Shown: in pieces, positions 50,217-58,437 of the stretch
Layout: each line of letters starts with the position of its first letter
Position numbering within the stretch: the first letter of the stretch is position 1
From: Lacunisphaera limnophila
GTDB taxonomy: Bacteria > Verrucomicrobiota > Verrucomicrobiia > Opitutales > Opitutaceae
Direction: 5' to 3'
NCBI RefSeq assembly: GCF_001746835.1
Contig: NZ_CP016094.1
Span: 806,001-870,000, forward strand
Length of the DNA stretch: 64,000 nt
Made by a program: the position numbers and the translations under genes
The notes under the pieces: model-generated
Told to the model about the DNA's origin: nothing
Database searches by the model: none
What the model saw: the letters and a program-made list of their open reading frames with translations, nothing else

Positions 50217-51701
50217 CTAACCGTGATGGCGGATCAGCGCGGTGTCGGGACAGTAGGCGAACAGCACCTCGGTCTGGTGGACCCCGTGCTGGATGGTCAG
50301 GCGGTCACCGGCCTCGATCAGGGCGCGTTCGTTCGCCTGGCTTGCCAGCGAGCCCGGCAGCCACCACTGGCCGTCGGCCTGCTCCAGCAAGACCTGGCCG
50401 CCCGGACCGGAGGCATCAAATTCCTCGGGCAAAGTCAGGTCCGGGCTCAGGGCGGCCGGACCGATGGTGAAGACCCGCTGCCCGTCGAGCGCGTGGCCGA
50501 GCCCCTCGCACAACGCGTGGGAGGGCCGGCGGGCGGGTGACGGCCGGCGGGCTTTGACCAGGCGGACGATGCAGCGGTCGGCCGATTGCTGCGGCAGCAG
50601 GCTGGCCGGCGCCGAGAGTTCCACCGGCACATCGGCAATCTCATCGCGGGTTTCGCGCTGCGCCCCGAGGCGGGCGGCCCCGGCCGCCGCGGCGCCCGGG
50701 GGCAGGTGGAGCACCCGGGACAGGCCGGCAGCCTGCAGCACGCCCGCGAGCCCGGGCAGCAGGTCCGCGCGCGCGGTGAGCGCCACGGTGCAGCGGGGCG
50801 AACGACCGCCGCTCTTCTTGAAGATCGCCTGCGCGCCCTGCAGCACCGCCTGGTTGAAGCCGCTCAGGTCGGCGGCCAGCTGGTCGCGCGTGGCGATCAG
50901 CTCGTAGGTCCGCGTACCGGTGTTGATCTGGTAATGGAAACCCATCACGCCCGAGATCAGAAATTCCTTCGTCTGGTTGTAGAAGGCCTGGCCGGTCTTG
51001 CCGTCCTCCTGGATGTCAAACGTCGTGTGCCGCAGGAACCGGTTGGCCATGGTGCCGGTGATGTGGCGCAGCAGCTCGCCAAAGCCGATGTGCGCCACCT
51101 TCGCAAAATCGCGTCGCGTCAGGCGCCCGTCCGCCTCCGGCTGGAAGAGCGTGAGCTCCGCGCCGCGCAGGTGGATGTCGATCATCAGCAGCGGCAGACT
51201 GGAGTCGAAATAGTCGATGCGCGGGTCGCACAGGGAGGCGGCCGCCATGTCGACGATGCCGGCCAGGGGCAGCTTCAGCTCCGCCGCCATGCCCAGCAGC
51301 AGGCCGATGCGTTCCTCCTCCGTCGCGGCGTCGAGCAGGTAGTCCCCCGGCACCGCCAGCACCGCCTTCTGCGGCGTGCCCGTGACCGCGGTCACCCGCG
51401 CGCAGTATTCCTTCAGGAAAAAATAGGCCAGTTGCGAGTAAGGCAGCGGCCGGCCGGCCGGGCCGAGCGGCGAGGTCTCGTGCGAGAGGCGGCTCCACGC
51501 CTCGTGGGTCACCTGCTTGGGCCGGGCATACCAGAATTTCTCCGCCTCGGGCCCGTAGCAGCCCGTCTTGCCATCGTGGAAAGCCAGGCCGAGGCAGCCC
51601 AGCGGGCCGCCGCCCTCGATCAGCGGGTAGGTGCTGGCACCTTCCCGCGACAGGGCCGCTTCAAAGCCCGCATCACATAATTCCAGGCCAAGGACAGGCA
51701 T
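50217..51701 (-). CDS. Actin/Hsp70-fold-like protein with possible C-terminal FHA-like domain
   Basis: 494 residues, no signal or membrane helix. The start VLGLELCDAGFEAALSREG resembles the first phosphate loop of the actin/Hsp70 fold, VLAVPGDYLLDAATEEERI the following AVPA.F.d..R. motif of Hsp70, and LLMIDIHLRGAELTLFQ the second phosphate loop (usual form D.GGGT..). The loops are divergent, so ATP binding is not certain. Residues about 395-494 include ALIEAGDRLTIQHGVHQTEV, an FHA-like strand order, but this is weak. It lies 3 bases after the channel gene and 14 before the vWA gene, so it is part of the stator-like operon, perhaps as a cytoplasmic regulator. Confidence 0.6.
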   Translation of the reverse strand: MPVLGLELCDAGFEAALSREGASTYPLIEGGGPLGCLGLAFHDGKTGCYGPEAEKFWYARPKQVTHEAWSRLSHETSPLGPAGRPLPYSQLAYFFLKEYCARVTAVTGTPQKAVLAVPGDYLLDAATEEERIGLLLGMAAELKLPLAGIVDMAAASLCDPRIDYFDSSLPLLMIDIHLRGAELTLFQPEADGRLTRRDFAKVAHIGFGELLRHITGTMANRFLRHTTFDIQEDGKTGQAFYNQTKEFLISGVMGFHYQINTGTRTYELIATRDQLAADLSGFNQAVLQGAQAIFKKSGGRSPRCTVALTARADLLPGLAGVLQAAGLSRVLHLPPGAAAAGAARLGAQRETRDEIADVPVELSAPASLLPQQSADRCIVRLVKARRPSPARRPSHALCEGLGHALDGQRVFTIGPAALSPDLTLPEEFDASGPGGQVLLEQADGQWWLPGSLASQANERALIEAGDRLTIQHGVHQTEVLFAYCPDTALIRHHG

Positions 51702-51704
51702 CGT

Positions 51705-52565
51705 TTAATCCTCCCGGCGCTGCGCCTCACGCTGGGGCACGCGCATGATATGAACCAGTTTTTCGCGGCAGTAGTTCTGCAGCTCGAGGATCAGAGCCTC
51801 CTGGCGGGACTGCAACATGTGGAGCATGTACATCAGGATCATGCTGAGGATGAGCGCCACGAGCGTGGAATTGAAGGCCAGGCCGAGGGCGGAAACCACG
51901 CCGCTCAGGTCGCCCTTGATCGCCTCGTCGGCATGCGAGAGGGCGTCGCCGATGCCGCGCACCGTGCCGATGAAACCCACCGCCGGGATGGCCCAGGCGA
52001 TGTAACGGATCAGGGAAAGCTCCGAATCCAGGTTGTCGGCCACAAGCTCCGCCCGTTCCTTCACCGCGCTCGCGGCGTCCTGCACGGAATTGGTGGCCTG
52101 AAAGCGGTGCAGGGCGGCCAGCAGGAAATCCGGCAGCAGCCGCTCCCGCCAGCGCGGGGTCGCCTCGACCGAGGTCTTCAGCTCCTTGTAGCGGTCCAGC
52201 GCGTCCTCGGGGATGATGCGTTCGCCCTGGCGCACCCCGATGAAGTCGTGCCGCAGCAGTCCGCGCTCCCGGCCGACCTCCACGAGTTTGTAGGTCAGGA
52301 TGATGGTCGCCCAGAGCCAGAGCATCAGTTCGACCTCCTGCTCCGGATCCTTGATGATGATGTAGATCGAGCGGGGCGCGACCTTCGCCTCATCGTCCGA
52401 CTGTTGCGCCGCGCTCAGCCGTTGGGTGATTTCCAGCTCGGCCACATGCGGCCTCACCACGAGGGAAAAATAGGCCTCCACGATGAGGATCGAGACCAGG
52501 AGACCCACGTTCGGAACCAGAAAATCCAGTGAAAAGATGCCCTTATTGCGGGAGAGGATGGCCAT
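51705..52565 (-). CDS. MotA/TolQ/ExbB-like proton channel protein
   Basis: 286 residues with four membrane segments (about 17-37, 80-98, 190-212, 217-242). The family signature is in the third helix, AIPAVGFIGTVRGIGDAL, and the fourth starts VVSALGLAFNSTLVALILSM, the ordinary ExbB/TolQ/MotA pattern (A.P..GLLGTV.G....F ... ALxTTxxGL). It is the first gene of the minus-strand operon with the actin/Hsp70-like and vWA genes and divergent from the lipoprotein at 52705 across 139 bases, which hold no clear signal other than an AT-rich run. It should form a pentameric proton channel whose partners are the ExbD-like helices of the two vWA proteins. Confidence 0.88.
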   Translation of the reverse strand: MAILSRNKGIFSLDFLVPNVGLLVSILIVEAYFSLVVRPHVAELEITQRLSAAQQSDDEAKVAPRSIYIIIKDPEQEVELMLWLWATIILTYKLVEVGRERGLLRHDFIGVRQGERIIPEDALDRYKELKTSVEATPRWRERLLPDFLLAALHRFQATNSVQDAASAVKERAELVADNLDSELSLIRYIAWAIPAVGFIGTVRGIGDALSHADEAIKGDLSGVVSALGLAFNSTLVALILSMILMYMLHMLQSRQEALILELQNYCREKLVHIMRVPQREAQRRED

Positions 52566-52704
52566 GGTGCAGTGCGGACGGATTGAGCCGGATCAAGGCA
52601 AGGCGGCGGGGAAACGGGTAATTCGCGGGACACTAAAAGGGGATTTGATAAAATAGCCAACACAACTACGCTGCAGCCCAGTCGGACCAACCGAATCCCC
52701 ATCC

Positions 52705-53349
52705 ATGAAATTCCAAGGTGCCCGCAACCGCCCCGCGTTACATCGGAGCCTGGTGTCTCTCGGCAGCGCCGCCGTCATCATTTCCCTGGTCGGTTGCCAA
52801 GTGGCCCCTTCCAAGACCGTCACGGGCGCCGGCACCGGCGCGGCGGCCGGCGCCGTGGTCGGCGGCCTCGCCGCCGGCGCGACGGGCGGCAACTCCAGCC
52901 AGGGCCTCCTGGCCGGCGCCGGCGCCGGCGCCATCATCGGCGGCATCGTCGGCCTCACGCAGGAAATGAAGGAGCGCAAGGAGCAGGACCGCCTCGCCCA
53001 GGAACGCGCCTACCAGCAGGAACTCGCCCGCAAACGCGCCGAGGAGGCGAAAAACCGCGCCCTGCTGGATGAGGAACTCGCCGTCGCGCAGGGTTTCCAG
53101 ATTTCCGACCTCGAGCTCACCGAGGCCCAGAAGAAGGTCGACAGCGCCGCCGGCCGCCTGGCCAAGCTGCGCGAGGAACGCACCGCCGCCCTCTCCAAGA
53201 AAAAGGCCCTCGACGAGGCCAACGAAAAGCTCCTCTCCACCGAGGCCGAGATTGTCCGCCTCGAGGAAGAGCTGGCGCGGCTCAAAAACGCCCCGGTGGA
53301 AACCGTCACCGCCACCACGGATCCCACCGCCGCCCCCAGCCCGAATTGA
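52705..53349 (+). CDS. Glycine-zipper lipoprotein with coiled coil
   Basis: 214 residues; type II signal peptide with lipobox LVGC (about residue 31). Residues 38-85 form a glycine-zipper type segment (GAGTGAAAGAVVGGLAAGAT and GAGAGAIIGGIVG), which in other lipoproteins packs as a membrane hairpin. The rest is a continuous charged coiled coil (KKVDSAAGRLAKLREER and so on, about 95-195) with a Thr/Pro tail. It probably sits in the outer or inner membrane leaflet with a helical arm in the periplasm. It is divergent from the stator-like operon and could be part of that envelope machine, but only position supports this. Confidence 0.78.
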   Translation: MKFQGARNRPALHRSLVSLGSAAVIISLVGCQVAPSKTVTGAGTGAAAGAVVGGLAAGATGGNSSQGLLAGAGAGAIIGGIVGLTQEMKERKEQDRLAQERAYQQELARKRAEEAKNRALLDEELAVAQGFQISDLELTEAQKKVDSAAGRLAKLREERTAALSKKKALDEANEKLLSTEAEIVRLEEELARLKNAPVETVTATTDPTAAPSPN

Positions 53350-53406
53350 CCGGACGCCGTCTTCTCCTCTCCCTCCCGCCCCTGGCCCTTCCACCCACCG
53401 GTTGGC

Positions 53407-54162
53407 ATGAACTCGAATAACCGCTCCCTCCTGACCGTGGCGGCCCTGCTCGGCGCCACCGCGGTGGTTTTCACCGGCTGCAACACCACCGAGACCTACA
53501 CCGTGCAGGTCGATGCCATCGCCACCCCCACCGAGGTCGGCAAACCCGCCCCCGCGGCGGAATCCTACCACATCCGCACCCGCAATCCCCAGCTCGACGA
53601 GGGCAGCCTTCGCTACAAGGAGGTCACAGATTACGTCCGCACCGCCCTCTCCGGCAAAGGCATGTATGAGGCCCCGAACGCCGAGCAGGCTGACGTGGTG
53701 ATCGATGTCGACTACGGCATGGATGCCCCGCGCATCAAGTACCAGACCATCAGCACGCCGATCATCCACCAGCAGCCCAGCCGCATGGTCAGCCAGACCC
53801 GGACGATCACCCGCGTGACCTCCACCGGCGAAACGATCACCTACTTGGTGACGGAACAGGTCCTCGTGCCCGGCTCCACCGAGTTTCTCGGTATCCAGGA
53901 GAGCATCCAGCCCGTGATCGTCTACGAGAAATTCCTCAAGCTCTCCGCCCGCACCAACCAGGAGGCCGACGAGGGTCGCCCCGCCCCCGAGGTCTGGAGC
54001 GTCAACGTCTCGGCCGAGGACGACAGCCAGGAGCTGCGCAAGTACATGCCCATTCTCGCCTCCGCCACTGCCGACTACATCGGCACCAACACCAAGGAAT
54101 CGAAGCCCGTCAAGATCAAGGAGGGCGACGAGGTGGTGACGTTCATCAAGAAGGGCATGTAG
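53407..54162 (+). CDS. Lipoprotein of a tandem pair, copy 1 (251 aa)
   Basis: Type II signal peptide with lipobox FTGC (about residue 25). The mature part opens TYTVQVDAI and contains YHIRTRNPQ, YVRTALSGKGMYEAPNAEQADVVI and DVDYGMD, then a beta-rich middle and LRKYMPILASATADYIGTNTKE near the end. The start resembles DUF4136-type lipoproteins. The same sequence of elements recurs in the downstream gene, so the two are tandem duplicates. The gene starts 57 bases after the glycine-zipper lipoprotein. Function unknown. Confidence 0.75.
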   Translation: MNSNNRSLLTVAALLGATAVVFTGCNTTETYTVQVDAIATPTEVGKPAPAAESYHIRTRNPQLDEGSLRYKEVTDYVRTALSGKGMYEAPNAEQADVVIDVDYGMDAPRIKYQTISTPIIHQQPSRMVSQTRTITRVTSTGETITYLVTEQVLVPGSTEFLGIQESIQPVIVYEKFLKLSARTNQEADEGRPAPEVWSVNVSAEDDSQELRKYMPILASATADYIGTNTKESKPVKIKEGDEVVTFIKKGM

Positions 54163-54222
54163 GTGCCGCCCCCACCCGGGTTTCGCGTTGTGCCCGGGGG
54201 CGACCCCGCCATTTTCCCCTCC

Positions 54223-54903
54223 ATGGCCCTCCGGCAACTTCTCCCTTGGTGCAGTCTGCTCGCGATGCTCGGTCTGGCCGGCTGCATGACCGTGCACAAC
54301 GTCACGATCGATGCGATCAGCGATCGGACCAAGCCGCTCGGCGCCACCTATCACCTGGAGGTCAACGACCCCAGCGGTGGCGTGGATCCAACCGTCCACG
54401 GCGCGGCGGTCGAGACCATCATGGACGCCCTCGCCGCCCGCGGGCTGTATGAGGTCCCCGCCAGTGTGCGCCCCGACATGATGATCGAGGCCAGCTACGG
54501 CACCGGCCACGGCTACATCAAGATCATCAATGAAGCGAACACGCCGATCCTGCTCGGCTCGAGCCTGCCCACCAACAACTCCAAGGCCGTGGTGGTCTAC
54601 GACAAGACCCTCGAGATCACCGCCCGGGCCCCCGCTCCACCGGGCGCGGCCAGCCGTCCCGGCCATCCCGCGAAACCGCTGGACGAACTCTGGAGCGTGA
54701 AGGCGAAGATCATGGACAACAAACAGGAGCTGATTCCCTACCTGCCCGCCCTCGCCTCCGCCTGCATCGACTACATCGGCGAGAATCCCGGCCGGGAGCT
54801 GACCCTCCCGGTGGAGGCCGGCCAGGCCAAGGTTCTCCTGCAGCAGCGCCCCGCGGCGCCCGCGCCCGCGGCGGCGCCAGCCCCGGTCGCGACCGCCCCG
54901 TAG
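54223..54903 (+). CDS. Lipoprotein of a tandem pair, copy 2 (226 aa)
   Basis: The ATG at 54223 gives a signal peptide with lipobox LAGC; the in-frame start at 54163 would add Pro/Gly-rich residues and is rejected. Copy-1 motifs recur in order: VTIDAISDRTKPLGATYHLE, ETIMDALAARGLYEVP, DMMIEASYGTGHG, LWSVKAKIMDNKQELIPYLPALASACIDYIGEN. The C-terminus is Pro/Ala-rich. About 60 bases separate it from copy 1. It converges on the thiamine-riboswitch TonB receptor with 12 bases between the stops. Function unknown. Confidence 0.75.
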   Translation: MALRQLLPWCSLLAMLGLAGCMTVHNVTIDAISDRTKPLGATYHLEVNDPSGGVDPTVHGAAVETIMDALAARGLYEVPASVRPDMMIEASYGTGHGYIKIINEANTPILLGSSLPTNNSKAVVVYDKTLEITARAPAPPGAASRPGHPAKPLDELWSVKAKIMDNKQELIPYLPALASACIDYIGENPGRELTLPVEAGQAKVLLQQRPAAPAPAAAPAPVATAP

Positions 54904-54915
54904 CTTCCGCCGGCC

Positions 54916-57045
54916 TCAAAACCGCCACGCCGCGGTCACGCCCAACTGACGCGGATCCGCGCGATTCTCATAACGCGTTTCGAGGTAGTCGGGATCCTCG
55001 TTGCCGAAGAAATAAACCCGCCGGTCATAGACCTCATCGAGCAGGTTCTTCGCCCACAGCGTGACCGTCCAACGCTCCCACGCATAACCCAGCGTGGCGT
55101 TGACCACGCGGAAGGCGCGCCGCGCCTCGTTCTGGTTGTTGGAATCGAACTGCTCCGCGCGTCCCGCCAGCTCCGCCCCGCCGAAAAGCCCGCGCCCCGC
55201 GTCGTAACGCACCCCCCAAGTGTAGCCATAACGCGGCGTATTCGCGAGGACCCGGCCGCCACCCGCGTTGCCGTTGCCGAGGGTGAAAGGATCCAGCCGC
55301 GAGCGCATCAGCGCCAGCGAGCCCCGCACCGACCAGGCGCGCGTCAGCGCGTACGCGGCCGAGGCCTCCAGCCCGGTGACGCGCGCCCCGTCACCGTTGT
55401 CGGTGAAAAAGCGATAGCTGCCGCCAAAGCCCGCCGAGTCCCGCACCTGCGTGTCCCGTCGCCACAGCGCGAAGGCGGTGACCTCGCCGGTGAGCCGCTC
55501 GTCCAGCCAGTGGCCGCGCAGGCCGGCCTCCGCGTTCCACAGGGTCTCGGTGGCGTACGTCAGCGGATCGGTCGCCGGATCGATTCGCGCGTCCACGTTG
55601 ACGCCGCCCGCCTTGTAGCCGCGCGTCAACGAGACGAAGAGCAGCTCGTGGCCGCTGAGGTCATGCTCCAACGCGACCTTGCCGCCGACCAGGGTGTCCT
55701 CGAACGTCGGCCGGATGACGACCACCGGGTCAAAGCTTCCGCTCGCGCCGCGGTAGCGGGTCTTGGTGCCCTCGCCCTCCAGGTCGATGCGCTCCGCGCG
55801 GAGGCCGGCCACCAGGCGCGTGCGCGGCGTGAAATCGTGACCCACCTGGCCGAACAGCGCGAGGTTGCTCGCCCGATAAATGGTCCGGAGCCCCCGGATG
55901 TCCCAGGGATCGGTGTTGGTGTAACGGGAAAACTCCTCCGTGTCGGACAGAAACGCGCCGAGCGTCCACCGGCTGATCCAACCGGCCGCCGGGCCCGGCA
56001 CGGAGTCGAGGCGCAATTCCTGATTCACCACCCAACGCGTGCGCGTCAGGTCGCTGAAGCCCATGTAGGATGCGGCCGTCCAATCGTCATCATAACTGTA
56101 CACCGACCGCGTGCGGGCGCCGCTGGTGACGGTGCTGAGGCGCACGCCGTCCCACCCCGCATACGTTCCCCGCAGGCTGGCGGCGAAGGACTCCTGCGCA
56201 TCGCGGCCGGGTTGGTCGCTGAAGGTGTTCGTGCCGTTGTTATCGAGCGCAAATTCGTCGTAGCCGCTGTCGAGGTCGGCCGCGAGTACGGCCGCTTCCC
56301 AGCGCCAGGCCGCGTTGGGGTTCCACGTGAGGCGCAGGCGCGCGGTGAGCTCGTCCCGGGCGTTGGTGTCCCGGCCCAGCGTGACGTTCCGTCGGAAGCC
56401 GTCGCTCTCGCTCTGTTGCACGGCGAGGCGCATCATCAGCCGGTCGGGTTGACCTTCCCCCAAGGGCCCGCCAACCGCGAAGCCGCCGCTGCGCAGCGCG
56501 TCCTCGCCCGCCGTGAACTCGGCCTGCCCGGTCCAGTAGGGCGTCGGCGCGTTCGTCACGAGTCGCACCACGCCACCCGCGGCGTTGGCCCCAAAGGCCC
56601 CCGCCTGCGGGCCGCGCAACACCTCCGCCTGGCTCACGTCAAACGTGCTGCCCAGCCCCCCGAGTCCGGTGAAGTCGAGGTCATCCACCACAAAACGCAC
56701 GGCGGAGTCCGGCGTCTCGCCCTCAAATTGCGAGTTCTCCCCGATGCCGCGGATCTGCAGGTGACGCGGGCGCGAGGTGCCGCCCGTCCAGGTGAGGTTG
56801 GGCAACCGGTCCACGAGGTCGCCGAAATGGCGGACCGCGCCGGCCCGCAGGGATGCTTCATCCTGGACGGTGACACTCGCGGGGATGCGTGCCAGCGGCG
56901 ACTCCCAGAGGTCCGCGGTGACGCGGAGCGGGGCCAGGATCAGCGGGGCGGCGCCGGCAGGGGCCGGCCCCGGGGTTTGGGCGGGCGCGGAGAGCCACAA
57001 CAGGCCGGTGAAGGCGGGGAGGAGGAGTCGGTTCGGGATTTGCAT
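54916..57045 (-). CDS. TonB-dependent outer-membrane receptor, TPP-riboswitch controlled (probable thiamine uptake)
   Basis: 709 residues from the ATG at 57045. Signal peptide, then a plug domain with IPASVTVQDEASLRAGAVRH, LPNLTWTGGTSRPRHLQIRG and AEVLRGPQAGAFGANAAGG, followed by a 22-strand type beta-barrel that closes with ADPRQLGVTAAWRF. It is an ordinary TonB receptor for energised import across the outer membrane. A TPP riboswitch sits in its leader, so the likely substrate is thiamine, a thiamine phosphate or a precursor; this is inference from regulation. No other thiamine gene is in the window. The gene runs against the RND operon. Confidence 0.93.
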   Translation of the reverse strand: MQIPNRLLLPAFTGLLWLSAPAQTPGPAPAGAAPLILAPLRVTADLWESPLARIPASVTVQDEASLRAGAVRHFGDLVDRLPNLTWTGGTSRPRHLQIRGIGENSQFEGETPDSAVRFVVDDLDFTGLGGLGSTFDVSQAEVLRGPQAGAFGANAAGGVVRLVTNAPTPYWTGQAEFTAGEDALRSGGFAVGGPLGEGQPDRLMMRLAVQQSESDGFRRNVTLGRDTNARDELTARLRLTWNPNAAWRWEAAVLAADLDSGYDEFALDNNGTNTFSDQPGRDAQESFAASLRGTYAGWDGVRLSTVTSGARTRSVYSYDDDWTAASYMGFSDLTRTRWVVNQELRLDSVPGPAAGWISRWTLGAFLSDTEEFSRYTNTDPWDIRGLRTIYRASNLALFGQVGHDFTPRTRLVAGLRAERIDLEGEGTKTRYRGASGSFDPVVVIRPTFEDTLVGGKVALEHDLSGHELLFVSLTRGYKAGGVNVDARIDPATDPLTYATETLWNAEAGLRGHWLDERLTGEVTAFALWRRDTQVRDSAGFGGSYRFFTDNGDGARVTGLEASAAYALTRAWSVRGSLALMRSRLDPFTLGNGNAGGGRVLANTPRYGYTWGVRYDAGRGLFGGAELAGRAEQFDSNNQNEARRAFRVVNATLGYAWERWTVTLWAKNLLDEVYDRRVYFFGNEDPDYLETRYENRADPRQLGVTAAWRF

Positions 57046-57123
57046 TGGGTTTGGATTGCCCGACCCGACCAGACTCCCGACAGAAGGGGCGCCGTGCGCC
57101 CGATGGCGCTTCCGCGGCGCCTG

Positions 57124-57218
57124 CTGTTTCCTTCGTCGGCATGATCCGTTCAGGTTCGAAGGGTCGAGCGGTCGAGCGCACCGCAATCTCAGTCCTCCGC
57201 GGAGGACACCCCTACAGG
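57124..57218 (-). promoter_or_regulatory. TPP (thiamine pyrophosphate) riboswitch
   Basis: Read on the minus strand, the conserved TPP-box parts are present in order: AGGGGTGTCC, the P3 hairpin with palindrome TCCTCCGCGGAGGA, GGACTGAGA, then CGACCC, GAACCTGAACGG and ATGCCGACGAAGGAA. The 3' half of the pattern is usually GAACCTGATC.GG..AATGCC, so the match is close. It lies 79 bases before the receptor ATG. Between them GGGCGC-ACG-GCGCCC (57087-57101) forms a 6-bp hairpin that could be part of the expression platform; no strong T-run follows it, so control of translation or a weak attenuator is possible. Confidence 0.9.
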
Positions 57219-57317
57219 CAAGCCGGACCAAAGTCCGCCGCCGCCTTTACACAAGCCAAAGTTTTCCCGCCCCCTGCTTGCCGCCGGATGCTTTCGCCGC
57301 AATATGTTCGGATTCCG

Positions 57318-58433
57318 ATGAATAAACGCATCCTGCTCACGGCTGTCATAGCGCTCGGTGTCCTCGGCGCGATTTTCGGCTTCAAGTATCTTCAGATTCG
57401 GCAGGCCAAGGCGGCCATGGCCGCCCGCAAGCCCGCCCCGGCCGCGGTGACCACGACGCCGGCGGTGCAGGAAACCTGGCGATCCACGCTCCACGCCGTC
57501 GGTTCGCTCGAGAGCTTCCGCGGCGTCACCTTGCGCGCCGAGATCGAGGGCCGCATCGTGCACGTGGGCTTCGAGTCCGGCGCCCGCGTGCAGGCCGGGG
57601 ACGTGCTGGTCGAACTCGACTCCCAGGCGGAGACCGCCCAGCTGCGCAGCAACGAGGCCACCGCCCGCCTGGCCGCCCTCAACCTGGTCCGGGCCCGCGA
57701 TCTGCGCGAAAACAGCACCAACACCCAAGCCGACCTCGATACCGCCGAGGCCACCGCCGCCCAGACTGCCGCCGCTACCGAGGCCACCAAGGCCACCCTC
57801 GCCAAGAAGCGCATCGTCGCCCCCTTCGCCGGCCGGCTCGGCCTCCGGCAGGTCAACCCGGGCCAGTTCCTCAACAAGGCGGACCTGATCGTCACCCTCG
57901 AGGCCAGCGATCCGATCTACGCCGATTTCTCCCTGCCCCAGCAGGATGTCACCCAGCTGCGCCCCGGCCTGCCGGTGAAGGTGAGCATCGACGCCTTTGC
58001 CGATCGCGAATTTGACGGCGTGGTCGAGGCCATCGACCCGCGCATCAACGAAACCACCCGCAACCTCCGCGTCCGGGCCCGACTGCCGAACCCTGATGAA
58101 GCCCTGCGTCCGGGCATGTTCGTGCGCGTGGATGTCGTACTCCCGGATGAGCGGCCGGTCGTCGTCCTCCCCGCCACCGCCATCGTCTACAGCCCCTACG
58201 GCGACTCCGTCTATGTCGTGGCCAAGAACGAACAGGGCGTGCTGGCCGCCCAGCAACGCTTCGTCCAGGTCGGCCCCAAGCGGGGCGACCAGATCTCGCT
58301 GCTCGGCGGCGTGAAGCCCGGCGAGGAGATCGTCACCGCCGGTCAGGGCAAGCTGCGCCCCGGCACGCCGGTCACGGTCAACAACTCCGTCGTCCCGACG
58401 AACAACCCCGCCCCGAAACCCGCGGAGAGCTGA
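57318..58433 (+). CDS. RND efflux periplasmic adaptor (membrane fusion protein)
   Basis: 371 residues. One N-terminal helix (about 5-25), no lipobox, then the adaptor modules: lipoyl-like first half VGSLESFRGVTLRAEIEGRI, alpha hairpin about 110-165, lipoyl second half KKRIVAPFAGRLGLRQVNPG, and beta-barrel/membrane-proximal domain (ASDPIYADFSLPQQD, RVRARLPNP). It links an inner-membrane RND pump with an outer-membrane channel. The pump gene follows four bases after the stop. It starts 99 bases from the divergent riboswitch. The longer frame upstream of 57318 crosses the riboswitch and is not translated. Confidence 0.94.
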   Translation: MNKRILLTAVIALGVLGAIFGFKYLQIRQAKAAMAARKPAPAAVTTTPAVQETWRSTLHAVGSLESFRGVTLRAEIEGRIVHVGFESGARVQAGDVLVELDSQAETAQLRSNEATARLAALNLVRARDLRENSTNTQADLDTAEATAAQTAAATEATKATLAKKRIVAPFAGRLGLRQVNPGQFLNKADLIVTLEASDPIYADFSLPQQDVTQLRPGLPVKVSIDAFADREFDGVVEAIDPRINETTRNLRVRARLPNPDEALRPGMFVRVDVVLPDERPVVVLPATAIVYSPYGDSVYVVAKNEQGVLAAQQRFVQVGPKRGDQISLLGGVKPGEEIVTAGQGKLRPGTPVTVNNSVVPTNNPAPKPAES

Positions 58434-58437
58434 GCCG

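Noticed and set aside
48098-52565. Identification of the stator operon as the Zorya defence system
   Set aside because: Zorya needs ZorB with an OmpA/peptidoglycan-binding end and ZorC/ZorD (helicase or nuclease) genes; here there are vWA ends and an actin/Hsp70-like protein instead.
57190-57217. Palindrome TCCTCCGCGGAGGA with TGTAGGGGTG, at first taken as another TGTAGGGG repeat copy
   Set aside because: It is the P3 hairpin and first conserved strand of the TPP riboswitch; the other riboswitch parts follow in order.
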